Source: Anaerovirgula multivorans
Lineage (GTDB): Bacteria > Bacillota > Clostridia > Peptostreptococcales > Natronincolaceae
DNA length: 64,000 nucleotides
Assembly: GCF_900188145.1 (NCBI RefSeq)
Contig: NZ_FZOJ01000021.1
Span: 1-64,000, forward strand
Direction: 5' to 3'
Part shown: piece by piece, positions 45,680 through 53,504 of the stretch
Position numbering within the stretch: position 1 is the stretch's first letter
Layout: each line of letters opens with the position of its first letter
The notes under the pieces: model-generated
Seen by the model: the letters and a program-made list of their open reading frames with translations, nothing else
Databases searched by the model: none
Told to the model about the DNA's origin: nothing
Program-made: the position numbers and the translations under genes

Positions 45680-46723
45680 ATGAAAAAAATAAATGTGATG
45701 GTGATATTTGGTGGGAAATCAGGAGAGCATGAGGTTTCCTTGATGTCAGTTACTTCTATACTAAAGGTAATGAATCCAGAAAAATACAACATTATGCCTG
45801 TAGGAATCACAAAGGAAGGAATATGGAAGCGTTATCATGGACCTATAGATAAAATAGTCACAGGAGAATGGGAGGCTTTAGCAGAAGCTGGAGAAGTGAT
45901 TTCTCTAGGAAAAAACAATCCAGATGCTATCGATGTGGTTTTCCCAGTGTTACATGGACCCTTTGGTGAAGATGGTACCATTCAAGGATTGTTAGAAATG
46001 ATAAATATGCCTTATGTAGGTGCTGGAGTTTTGGCTTCTGCTGTGGCCATGGATAAAGCCATCACTAAGAAACTTTGTTCTGTGGAAGATATACCTCAAG
46101 CTAAGTATGTGGAGATACTTAATAAGAGCTATGACAAGAATCAAGACCAGTATATAGAGGAAATTCAAGCAAAACTTAGCTACCCTGTATTTGTGAAGCC
46201 CGCTAACCTAGGTTCTAGTGTGGGGATCTCTAAAGCAAAGGATAGAATGCAACTGCTAGGAGCTATAAAAGTGGCTTTTCAATATGATAGAAAAATTGTG
46301 GTGGAGGAATTCATCAATGGTAGAGAAATAGAATGCTCTGTTCTAGGAAATGATGAAGCTATTGCATCCTTGCCAGCAGAAATCATACCTTCCCATGAAT
46401 TTTATGATTACAAGGATAAGTATTTTGATGGTACCAGTAGCTTTCAAATACCAGCTGAATTATCAGAGCCAGTGATAGCAGAATTACGAAGGCTAGCTCT
46501 TAAAGTTTATAAATTGGTAGACTGCAGTGGATTAGCACGGGTGGATTTCTTTGTGGAAAGGGAAACCAACAAAATCTATTTTAATGAAATTAATACGATG
46601 CCAGGATTTACAAAAATCAGTATGTATCCTAAAATGTGGGAAGTTACAGGATTGCCATATGAAGAATTAATTGATCGGCTAATTGTTTTAGCAATAGAAA
46701 GATTTAAAGAAAGACCTCAATAA
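45680..46723 (+). CDS. ddl: D-alanine--D-alanine ligase
   Basis: A 347-residue ATP-grasp ligase making the D-Ala-D-Ala of peptidoglycan precursors. GGKSGEHEVSLMS (about residue 11) is the N-terminal signature, VFPVLHGPFGEDGTIQGLLE (about 93) the substrate loop, and NEINTMPGFTKISMYPKMW (about 307) the metal site. The serine/tyrosine of a D-Ala-type (not D-Lac-type) enzyme seems present, but VanA-like specificity was not tested. The next gene follows after 24 nt. Confidence 0.95.
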   Translation: MKKINVMVIFGGKSGEHEVSLMSVTSILKVMNPEKYNIMPVGITKEGIWKRYHGPIDKIVTGEWEALAEAGEVISLGKNNPDAIDVVFPVLHGPFGEDGTIQGLLEMINMPYVGAGVLASAVAMDKAITKKLCSVEDIPQAKYVEILNKSYDKNQDQYIEEIQAKLSYPVFVKPANLGSSVGISKAKDRMQLLGAIKVAFQYDRKIVVEEFINGREIECSVLGNDEAIASLPAEIIPSHEFYDYKDKYFDGTSSFQIPAELSEPVIAELRRLALKVYKLVDCSGLARVDFFVERETNKIYFNEINTMPGFTKISMYPKMWEVTGLPYEELIDRLIVLAIERFKERPQ

Positions 46724-46747
46724 CATAAATAGAGAAGGATGGATGAG

Positions 46748-47173
46748 ATGAAGGAAACACGTATGATAAGGGTAACTGGTGTTCAAAAAGATGCCAAGGG
46801 AACAGAAAATAAAATTGAATTAATGACAGAAGGTAGCTGCTATGAAAAAAAGGAGCATATTTATATTGTCTATGAGGAAACTGAAATTTCTGGGATGGAG
46901 GGTGCTACTACTACCTTAAAGATAGAGGGGGAGGATAAAGTATCGATGCGGCGATTTGGCAGCTCAGACATGCAACTGATTTTCCAAGTGGGAAAGTCAT
47001 TTAACTCCCAATATAAAACCCAGTATGGGGATTTTGAAATGGAGATATTTACAAAAAAGCTAGACGTAGAATTATGTAGTCAAACCAAAAAAGGAAAGAT
47101 TGTAATCCAATATGATTTATGGATCGCTGGTTTAGCAGATACGGCTAATGAATTGAATATACAAGTGATGTAG
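46748..47173 (+). CDS. DUF1934 (YwiB-like) protein
   Basis: A 141-residue beta-barrel protein, MKETRMIRVTGVQKDAKG at the N-terminus. Family text includes YIVYEETEISGMEGATTTLK and a late EMEIFTKKLDVEL. The ATG at 46748 is 9 nt from GAAGG; the earlier ATG at 46739 abuts it and is rejected. It is probably co-transcribed with ddl. Function unknown; lipocalin-like fold inferred from relatives. Confidence 0.85.
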   Translation: MKETRMIRVTGVQKDAKGTENKIELMTEGSCYEKKEHIYIVYEETEISGMEGATTTLKIEGEDKVSMRRFGSSDMQLIFQVGKSFNSQYKTQYGDFEMEIFTKKLDVELCSQTKKGKIVIQYDLWIAGLADTANELNIQVM

Positions 47174-47185
47174 CGATATGAGATT

Positions 47186-47225
47186 TGGGGACATTCCGCG
47201 ACGGTTCATCAGCGGTGTGTCCCCA
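47186..47225. terminator. REP-like hairpin acting as convergent terminator
   Basis: TGGGGACA pairs with TGTCCCCA and CCGC with GCGG around GACGGTTCATCA. The GGGGAC and GACGGTTC words also occur in the inverted repeats flanking the transposase at 52261. It sits between convergent genes; no strong T-tract. Confidence 0.6.
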
Positions 47226-47232
47226 TGTTTAT

Positions 47233-48198
47233 TTATCCATGTAGGTCTTTATAGGATTTTATCCCTACTAAAGAGGTAGCCTCCGTTATTGCCCTTTGGA
47301 CAGCCTCCTCCATAGCCTTTGCTGCCAGAAGCCCCACAACATTGATCTCTGCCGCTACCTTATTGGTGGCCATAGTGAAAATTGTGTCTCCATCCACCAT
47401 CGTATGTGCGGGGCGCATGGTTCTAGCATAACCATTATGGGTCATAGAAGCAATTTTATTGGCCTGTGCCTTTGAAAGATCTGCGTTGGTAACAATGACA
47501 CCGATGGTAGTATTGCCATTAAAGAGATTTTTTTTGCTGCTATATTGTTGAACCATAACAGATTCAGTATTGGCAAAGGATTGATAATCAGAGGTTAAGG
47601 CTCCTGCAACGATTTTACCGGTTTTGGGATCAATAACATCACCTAGACAATTAACCGCCACCAACGCCCCCACCTTTAAATCTCCAACCTGGATACAGTA
47701 GGTTCCTAATCCTCCCTTCATAGCATAATCTCCACCTAAGAACTTACCTACAGTTGCGCCTGTTCCGGCCCCAATAGTTCCTTGAGGACAATGCTGATTT
47801 GTTGCGTTTTCACAGGCTGCGTAGCCCATCGCTTTATCAGGTCGTACTTTATAATCTCCTACCGTTAAATCAAATAATACTGCTGATGCTACAATGGGGA
47901 CTGTAGTTACTCCTACGTCAAAGCCTACTTTTCTTTCTTCTAAATACTCCATAACACCAGATGCAGCATCTAAGCCAAAAGCACTTCCCCCAGCAAGAAC
48001 TACTGCATGCAGCTTATCTACTAAGTTCACTGGATTTAGCAAATCTGTTTCTCTTGTACCAGGGGCACCACCCCGTACATCAACACCTCCAGTAGCGCCC
48101 TTTTCACAAATAACCACAGTACAGCCTGTTGCTGCAGCAAGATCCTGCTGATGCCCCACCTTGATACCTTCTATATCTGTAAATTGAATTTCTTGCAA
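47233..48198 (-). CDS. P1 family (DmpA-type) aminopeptidase
   Basis: A 321-residue N-terminal-nucleophile hydrolase. GGSAFGLDAASGVMEYLEE (about residue 75) and GTIGAGTGATVGKFLGG (about 145) are family blocks. NGNTTIGVIVTNADLSK (about 232) holds the expected self-cleavage site before Thr. Family members cleave N-terminal amino acids or beta-peptides. GGGAGG is upstream. A symporter fragment lies 49 bp upstream on the same strand, so it may once have been in an operon with an intact transporter. Confidence 0.9.
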   Translation of the reverse strand: MQEIQFTDIEGIKVGHQQDLAAATGCTVVICEKGATGGVDVRGGAPGTRETDLLNPVNLVDKLHAVVLAGGSAFGLDAASGVMEYLEERKVGFDVGVTTVPIVASAVLFDLTVGDYKVRPDKAMGYAACENATNQHCPQGTIGAGTGATVGKFLGGDYAMKGGLGTYCIQVGDLKVGALVAVNCLGDVIDPKTGKIVAGALTSDYQSFANTESVMVQQYSSKKNLFNGNTTIGVIVTNADLSKAQANKIASMTHNGYARTMRPAHTMVDGDTIFTMATNKVAAEINVVGLLAAKAMEEAVQRAITEATSLVGIKSYKDLHG

Positions 48199-48246
48199 AA
48201 CGAAAACCTCCCTCTACTCCAACTATACCAAACAATGTCTTTAACG

Positions 48247-48501
48247 CTAAATACCCCAGAAGGCTTCGATGATTTTATCCGATGGTTTTTTAGTACAGGA
48301 GCTTACAATTATAAATACAACTAGAGAAAAAATTAAAGGTAATCCTATGGTATGCATGCCTAAAGGTCTTACCCATACCTTACTAAAGAGGATATAGGTA
48401 CCTACTCCTGTAATAATGGAGGCAAAAGCCCCTGAAGCATTGGCTTTTTTCCAATAGAGTCCTAATAGAACTGGCCATAGGAAGGTGGAGATTAAGCCAG
48501 C
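48247..48501 (-). pseudogene. C-terminal remnant of a sodium:solute symporter (PanF-like)
   Basis: 84 codons match only the C-terminal helices of SSS-family pantothenate/proline-type permeases: GLISTFLWPVLLGLYWKKA, NASGAFASII and later PLGMHTIGLPLIFSLVV. The N-terminal 80% is missing. The break lies at about 48502, next to an IS4-type transposase remnant. The stop TAG at 48247 is 49 bp before the P1 peptidase start. Confidence 0.75.
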
Positions 48502-48505
48502 ATTT

Positions 48506-48649
48506 CTGTGTTAACGTAAGTGTTAACATATCTTGGAGTGGCATTTTTCTTTTTCTAGTAAACGCTTCATCTGAAAGCCTTACTATATTATGTATACGTT
48601 GATCCCCTAATTTAGAGGAAGTTAAGTTTATTCTATTACTTGATTTCAT
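48506..48649 (-). mobile_element. N-terminal remnant of an IS4-type transposase
   Basis: About 48 codons from the ATG at 48649 give VRLSDEAFTRKRKMPLQDML, the start pattern of IS4-family transposases. After LTLTLTQ the frame runs out of register into the symporter remnant, so only a fragment survives. The repeat TGTTAAC occurs twice at the junction (48509-48527). No second IS end was identified. Confidence 0.5.
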
Positions 48650-48974
48650 ATTTGAATGTCCTTTTTATATAGTTGCTTCCAAATATAGTGTTCTATAGCT
48701 TATCCACTGTTGAATTTCTATTATTTTTCATAAATAGTATTATGTTACTTATTATATATTATATTGATATAAAAACCAATAGAAAAAGCCCAGAGGAGCT
48801 TTGGAAATCAAGCGTTATCGCACTTTTATCTCATTATGAAATTAGCTGTATATTAATACTCTCTCTTAAGTTGACAGCATTGTTCTGTCGTCTCTTGAGC
48901 TTTCAGTCAGCAATAAACAGTTTATCGGCTATCTTAGCAGTTTACCGAACGTTAATTTGAAATAATACCTAAGT
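48650..48974. other. Unassigned degenerate stretch
   Basis: 325 bases between the IS4 remnant and the sensor-kinase fragment. A plus-strand frame (48673-48960) encodes a hydrophobic segment ending IIYYIDIKTNRKS, which could be a relic of a sensor-kinase transmembrane linker, then low-quality sequence. No ribosome site. Nothing intact is seen. Confidence 0.3.
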
Positions 48975-49244
48975 ATGTTACTTTTATATAAAGCATACTT
49001 AATAGAAAATGCAATAGAGGCTGCTTGTATGACGGCAGGTGAAAAGTGGATTAAGTTTACCATAGATTATCATGAGAATAGTTATGTACTAGAAATTGAA
49101 AACACAGGGCAGATAGATTTTGAGCTTATAAATATTTTATATGAGCCAGGGGCTTCCACTAAAGATTCAGTAGCAAGAGGGTATGGACTTCATATATGCA
49201 AAAAAATATTAGAGAAATATCATTGTATTTTTGCTAGGTTATGA
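48975..49244 (+). pseudogene. C-terminal fragment of an AgrC-like sensor histidine kinase
   Basis: 89 codons cover only the ATPase end of a GHKL kinase: N-box LIENAIEAA, then VLEIENTG and G-box ARGYGLHICKKILEKY. The sensor, dimerisation and phospho-His parts are missing. It ends within an overlapping AgrB-like fragment in another frame. Its place beside an AgrD-like gene and a LytTR regulator makes AgrC the best call. Confidence 0.7.
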
Positions 49245-49356
49245 AAGATTATTTTTATCGCTAATTAGTTTTTTCAGTTTGTTAGGCATCACTCTAGCAT
49301 TTTTCTTAGCAACACCGTTAGGTAGTAAATTCATTAGGATTATAGTCTGGAGCTAG
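49216..49356 (+). pseudogene. C-terminal fragment of an AgrB-like peptidase
   Basis: A 46-codon hydrophobic frame, LFLSLISFFSLLGITLAFFL then ATPLGSKFIRIIVWS, ends TAG at 49354, 15 nt before the AgrD-like start. The pattern and position fit the last two helices of AgrB. The catalytic His/Cys part is absent, so the gene would be inactive. The 5' side merges with the kinase fragment, indicating a deletion fusion. Confidence 0.5.
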
Positions 49357-49371
49357 AAGGGAGGTATAAGA

Positions 49372-49491
49372 ATGTTTAAAAAACTTAAGACTAGCGTTTT
49401 ATCAGTAGCAGCTATGAGTGGTGTAAGTCCAGCTAGTATGTGGTATATATATGAGCCAGATATACCGAAAAGTATTAAAAAAGAATTGTAG
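49372..49491 (+). CDS. agrD: AgrD-like cyclic autoinducer peptide precursor
   Basis: A 39-residue precursor. An amphipathic leader (MFKKLKTSVLSVAAMSGVSP) is followed by ASMWYIYEPDIPKSIKKEL. The EPDIPKS tail is the AgrD recognition segment, and the ring would be Ser22-Met-Trp-Tyr-Ile, with Ser where Cys is usual, giving a lactone rather than a thiolactone. GGGAGG lies 8 nt upstream. The gene is intact, but its processing AgrB is only a fragment here. Confidence 0.75.
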   Translation: MFKKLKTSVLSVAAMSGVSPASMWYIYEPDIPKSIKKEL

Positions 49492-49501
49492 GTTATAGTC
49501 T

Positions 49502-50215
49502 ATGGCTAATATATTAATTTGTGATGATCATAAACCTATAAGAAAAATGCTAGAGAAAATAGCCTCTGAAAATCCTTTTGTCAGCAAAGTTTTTGTTGCT
49601 GAAGATGGGGTAGAGGCGGTAAAAGTAGTACAGCAAGAAAAAATTGATATTGCATTACTTGATATCGATATGCCTAATTTAAATGGGATTGATGCAGCAA
49701 AGCTTATCAATAAAATATCTCCTGATACAAAATTTGTTTTTATAACTGCTCATATGGAGTATGCTATTGATTCCTTTGCTGTTCATCCCTATAACTATTT
49801 GATTAAACCAATAGATATTACTGTTTTAAAAGATAATCTTAATGAAATTGTACTAAGTATAATGAATAGTTCCAAACAACCTAGTATCAGCATGATAACT
49901 GTAAAAGATAAAAATAATACATTAATACTACCGCTAAAAGAGATAATTTTTTTTGAAAAAGTAGGTAAAGATACAGTTGTTAATACTAATAAAGAAGAGT
50001 ATGTTATAAATAAGACTTTAGCGGAACTAGAAAGTAAGTTAAATAGCAACTTATTAAGAGTACATCAATCTTTTATAGTAAATATTAATAAAATTGCTAA
50101 AATTTAAGAAATAGGCAACAGATCATACAGTATTGAATTTAATTGCACTAAAAAGAATGCTTATATGAGTAGATATAAATTTGAAAAACTTAAAGGACTT
50201 TCTCTTTTCAATTAA
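49502..50215 (+). pseudogene. LytTR response regulator (AgrA-like) interrupted by one in-frame TAA
   Basis: The receiver domain (about 1-125) has Asp8/Asp9 and phospho-acceptor Asp54 in ALLDIDMPN. The LytTR DNA-binding domain (about 135-237) ends VHQSFIVNINKIAKI, TAA (50105), then in the same frame EIGNRSYSIEF and YMSRYKFEKLKGLSLFN before TAA at 50213. Without the internal stop it would be 237 residues, the normal length. The truncated 201-residue product lacks the last DNA-contacting strands. One point mutation or a sequencing error would explain it. Confidence 0.8.
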
Positions 50216-50232
50216 TGAGGAAGTCTTTTTTT
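50193..50232 (+). terminator. Terminator after the LytTR gene
   Basis: GGACTTTCTC pairs with GAGGAAGTCT (with G-U pairs), followed by seven Ts. The stem includes the last codons of the regulator. Confidence 0.65.
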
Positions 50233-50550
50233 GTTTAGTTACTTATACCATAAATATGGTTAAATAATAGCGATATTTGGCTATATACGCTTAAAAGAAA
50301 GGTATAATAGCTAGTGCATAGAACATTGAATATAAATAATGGTACCATTAAATCTGACTTGAAGGGAGGGTTGTTTCATGAAATAAAAAAAGAGCTGTAT
50401 GTTTATTTAGCAATAAGAGAAAACCATACGCTTAATATATTTCATAAAAGTTTAGCAGTAGATACCAATTTTCTATTTAGATTGCTGTATCCTAATTTAA
50501 TAAGTCTAAATATAAGTTATGTACTAAAGAAAAAAAGAAGGAGTGTTCAT

Positions 50551-51285
50551 ATGTTTAAGGAGAATCTTTTAAGAATAATTACATTGATAGTTTTAGTAAT
50601 GCTTGTAGGTTCAGTAAATGTATTTGCAAATACAGAAGAATGTGCAGATGAGTTAACTAAGGAAGAGATTGCATCCAAATTTGAGGAAATCAACTCAAAA
50701 TATGAAATAGATGAGCCCTTTAGTGAAGAAGATGCAGATGAGTTAACTAAGGAAGAGATTGCACTCAAATTTGAGGAAATCAACTCAAAATATGAAATAG
50801 ATGAGCCCTTCAGTGAAGAAGATGTAGAATTTGTTAAAAAATATGCTAAGAAAATAGAACAAGATAAAGAAGATAATGATATAGGAATAATGGGGTATGT
50901 AGGAGATTCCTTTAATGTTTCTGGTACTAGCTCAGATGGACTCGTTTCTGCAAATATTTCTGGTAATGGATGGAGTGATATGGGATATATAAACCACTCA
51001 TACGGTGCAGAGTATGAAACAAAAGCTACTAGAAATGGACATATGGTTACAAAAATAGAGGCCCAGGTAGACCATACAGCTTTTGGTTTAGTTGGATCTG
51101 ATGGTAATATTGGCAAGGTATATTCTAATTCTTTGAAGGGCTCTGCTAGCAATGTAAGTAGTTATAGATTTAAAAGAAGTGAAAAATATACTGCAGCCGC
51201 CTTATACTCTACTACATCAGTTAAGTCAGATATTCATTATCAAAACGGATCTAGTGCGGGCTCATTTACAATTAGATATCCATAA
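50551..51285 (+). CDS. Secreted protein with tandem 30-residue repeat, unknown function
   Basis: A 244-residue exported protein. The ATG at 50551 follows AGAAGGAG; longer starts lack a ribosome site. The signal peptide (about 1-26) ends VNVFA. Two near-identical 30-residue acidic repeats follow (ADELTKEEIA, then EEINSKYEID and EPFSEED), then a Gly/Ser/Thr-rich beta domain from about residue 118. No family was recognised. It follows the broken agr locus and could be one of its targets, which is inference. Confidence 0.75.
   Translation: MFKENLLRIITLIVLVMLVGSVNVFANTEECADELTKEEIASKFEEINSKYEIDEPFSEEDADELTKEEIALKFEEINSKYEIDEPFSEEDVEFVKKYAKKIEQDKEDNDIGIMGYVGDSFNVSGTSSDGLVSANISGNGWSDMGYINHSYGAEYETKATRNGHMVTKIEAQVDHTAFGLVGSDGNIGKVYSNSLKGSASNVSSYRFKRSEKYTAAALYSTTSVKSDIHYQNGSSAGSFTIRYP
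50644..50823 (+). repeat. Two tandem 90-bp direct repeats inside the secreted protein gene
   Basis: 50644-50733 and 50734-50823 each encode 30 residues starting ADELTKEE. They differ at only about three or four bases (GCATCC/GCACTC and TTTAGT/TTCAGT). The near identity indicates a very recent in-frame duplication. Confidence 0.9.
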
Positions 51286-51337
51286 TAGCATATCAAAATT
51301 TTTTTACAAAGACATTTAGTGATAAAATAATTTCAAG

Positions 51338-51374
51338 AAAGAACTCTTGTTAAGCTAAGCAAGAGTTCTTTTTC
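51338..51374 (+). terminator. Terminator of the secreted protein gene
   Basis: AAAGAACTCTTG pairs with CAAGAGTTCTTT, then TTC. From 51375 to 51628 only AT-rich sequence without a gene is seen. Confidence 0.85.
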
Positions 51375-51628
51375 GACTATCTATTATCATAAGTTCATAC
51401 ACTTATACATTTCTCAGATTTGCATATAGTTTCTGACTTGTTAATTTTTTAATATTTAGTTATTTGCAGTGCGCAATAAATAATATTTAAAAAAGAAATA
51501 TAGATGTCAAAACATAGGCGTCAAGCTAAAAAAGTTGACTTTCAATTTAGTAATAAATCTCCATTGAAAATTATATAAAAAATGAGAACCTCAGTATTGG
51601 CTAAATACTAACAAAGAAGGTTCTTATT

Positions 51629-51751
51629 ATGAAACTGGACTATACTTTATCAGCATTTAGCGATTTTATCAAGTACTTTACATCTTGGGAATCAGAGGTA
51701 AGCAATTGGTTTAACAGTATTCTTTTCCAATATATAAAAAAATTGGACTAG
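51629..51751 (+). CDS. Possible 40-residue peptide
   Basis: ATG 51629 follows AGAAGG at an 8-nt spacing. It encodes MKLDYTLSAFSDFIKYFTSW and onwards to IKKLD, rich in aromatic residues, with no clear membrane segment. A hairpin (AGAACCT/AGGTTCT, with AGTATT/AATACT inside) lies just upstream and could be a transposon end or a control element. It could also be a transposase N-terminal remnant. Confidence 0.35.
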   Translation: MKLDYTLSAFSDFIKYFTSWESEVSNWFNSILFQYIKKLD

Positions 51752-51986
51752 CTTGGCACCTATGGATATCAAAGTATAAGTACGTTATTTTAAAGTGCTT
51801 TTTAATACATATATATGAAAAATAAAGGGTTATTAGAGAAGAGATAGAAATTATTAGTATTGACTAAAGTAAAAATTAAAGCGATTAAAATTCTATGAAA
51901 GGTGGTGGAATAGTTGATTTAAAATATATAAGAACTAAAAGATATTAAATATTAGAAGATAAAACCTTGAATAATGGGGGGATTAT

Positions 51987-52115
51987 ATGTATAAAAAAAA
52001 TCTGTATATGTATATTATTATTGGCGGGATTGTAGGAGTATTTTTCGGAGGTTTTTGGCAAGGAATTAGTGCAATGACGTTAATATATATTGCTGAATTA
52101 TTAGATAAAAAATAA
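51987..52115 (+). CDS. 42-residue single-pass membrane peptide
   Basis: ATG 51987 follows TGGGGGGAT. It encodes MYKKNLYMYIIIGGIVGVFF, a Gly-rich membrane helix, then GGFWQGISAMTLIYIAELLD and KK. The strong ribosome site and coherent topology support a real gene. It lies between the agr relic and the transposase. A toxin-like or bacteriocin-like peptide is possible but unproven. Confidence 0.55.
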   Translation: MYKKNLYMYIIIGGIVGVFFGGFWQGISAMTLIYIAELLDKK

Positions 52116-52189
52116 TTTTTAAAAGGCTATGAGACAAAGGAGATAAAACGAGCAACCTATCTCTTGTCTTATACAGACCAAGGGTACAG

Positions 52190-52213
52190 ACCAAGGGGAC
52201 GGTTCTGTTGGTT
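52190..52213 (+). repeat. Left inverted repeat of the RAYT element
   Basis: ACCAAGGGGACGG then TTCTGTTGGTT is the near-perfect reverse complement of 53018-53041. A partial direct duplication (ACAGACCAAGGG) lies immediately before it. Confidence 0.75.
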
Positions 52214-52260
52214 GAATCACCTCTAAATACATGATAACATAAATTTGGAGGTGATTTCTT

Positions 52261-53019
52261 ATGCCAAGAAAAGCAAGAGAGAAAAGCGAAAGCGGTAACT
52301 ATCATATAATTTTACGAGGGATCAATAAGCAAATTATATTTGAAGATGAGGAAGATAACACAAAATTTTTACAGACATTGAATGAGTATAAAGATAAAAG
52401 TGGATATAAGATTTATGGATATTGTCTGATGGGAAATCATGCGCATATCCTTTTACAAGAAGTAGAAGAGGGAATAGAAACAATCATGCGACGTATAGGG
52501 TCAAGCTATGTATATTGGTACAACTGGAAGTACAAGAGGTGTGGTCATTTGTTTCAAGATAGATATAAAAGTGAGCCAATTGAAAATGAAAGCTACTTTT
52601 TAACAGTATTACGATACATACATCAAAACCCTGTAAAAGCAGGAATAACAAAGAACATAGAAAGCTATAAATGGAGTAGTTATAATAAATTCATAGACAA
52701 AGAAGGAATTGCAGATATAGATTTTGTATTAAAAATATTTGATAGCAATAGAGAAAAAGCAATAGAGAAATTTAAAACATACCATAAAGAAATAAATGAT
52801 GAAAAATGCTTAGATATCGAAGAAAAAAGAAGATCGACAGATGATGAAGCAATAGAAGTAATTAAAAGGATTTGCAATCTAAAAAGCTGTCTGGAGATTC
52901 AAAAAATTGATCAACATACGAGAGACAAATACTTGAAAAGATTAAAAGAAGAAGGCCTATCTACAAGGCAAATAACAAGGTTAACAGGAATTAGTAGAGG
53001 TATTGTTCTGAAAAGCTAA
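52261..53019 (+). CDS. REP-associated tyrosine transposase (Y1/RAYT)
   Basis: A 252-residue HUH single-strand transposase. GNHAHILL (about residue 60) holds the HxH metal motif. VLRYIHQNPVKAG (about 117) contains the candidate catalytic tyrosine, and the basic C-terminal helices include a winged-helix-like TRQITRLTGISRGIV. Inverted repeats lie 48 bp upstream and across its stop codon. GGAGGTGATTTCTT precedes the ATG. It appears intact and probably recognises the GGGGACGGTTC-type sequences. Confidence 0.9.
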   Translation: MPRKAREKSESGNYHIILRGINKQIIFEDEEDNTKFLQTLNEYKDKSGYKIYGYCLMGNHAHILLQEVEEGIETIMRRIGSSYVYWYNWKYKRCGHLFQDRYKSEPIENESYFLTVLRYIHQNPVKAGITKNIESYKWSSYNKFIDKEGIADIDFVLKIFDSNREKAIEKFKTYHKEINDEKCLDIEEKRRSTDDEAIEVIKRICNLKSCLEIQKIDQHTRDKYLKRLKEEGLSTRQITRLTGISRGIVLKS

Positions 53020-53041
53020 CCACAAGAACCGTCCCCTTGGT
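53018..53041 (-). repeat. Right inverted repeat of the RAYT element
   Basis: AACCACAAGAACCG then TCCCCTTGGT mirrors the left repeat at 52190 and overlaps the transposase stop codon by two bases. The pair bounds an 852-bp unit. Confidence 0.75.
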
Positions 53042-53203
53042 ATCTCTGTATTTTAATCGACAGATAAGGACAAATAATGCTATTATTATCGAAATGTATT
53101 GAAAAATTCAGAATATATGCTATTGCACCTAAAAGAGATTTCATATAAAATAATAATGAGGCTTATCCAGTATTATCCTTTTCTATATAGATGTTTACCG
53201 CTA

Positions 53204-53300
53204 GATTTTAATTTTAATATACTAAGGGGCCACATTTGCAGTCATTGGCTATGTCTTTCAGTCAAGGGCGAAACCGTAGACCTGTGTATATTAAAATTAA
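53204..53300 (-). repeat. Structured intergenic repeat, copy 3 (inverted)
   Basis: The minus strand reads TTAATATACAC, GTCTACGGTTTCGC, a weakened hairpin (CCTTGACT with AGCCAATG), GACTGCAAATGT and GTATATTAAAATT. It lies between the transposase and the symporter gene, in an otherwise empty 485-bp gap. Confidence 0.7.
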
Positions 53301-53504
53301 GTTTTATAAGCGTATGTCTATAATATTTCCCAGATGGGTATTTAAGCAATATTTATTACATATTTTGTATTGAGAAGAAATTCACCACTAGTTTTAAAAA
53401 ACATGGAGGGAGGTATTTCTATTATCGTGAAGGGAGGATTGTGGGAAAAAGGATAAATGGGCTTAACGCTTTATTAAAATTTGCTTAATAAAGGAGGTTT
53501 TATT

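Noticed and set aside
48383..48649. Single 88-codon gene on the minus strand
   Set aside because: Its first half is a transposase N-terminus and its second half runs out of frame through a symporter remnant; it is an accidental fusion frame.
50314..50550. Long N-terminal extension of the secreted repeat protein
   Set aside because: No ribosome site at 50314; AGAAGGAG and a proper signal peptide begin at 50551.
53099..53323. 74-codon frame across repeat copy 3
   Set aside because: Most of it lies in the inverted structured repeat, which has non-coding features; no start signal.
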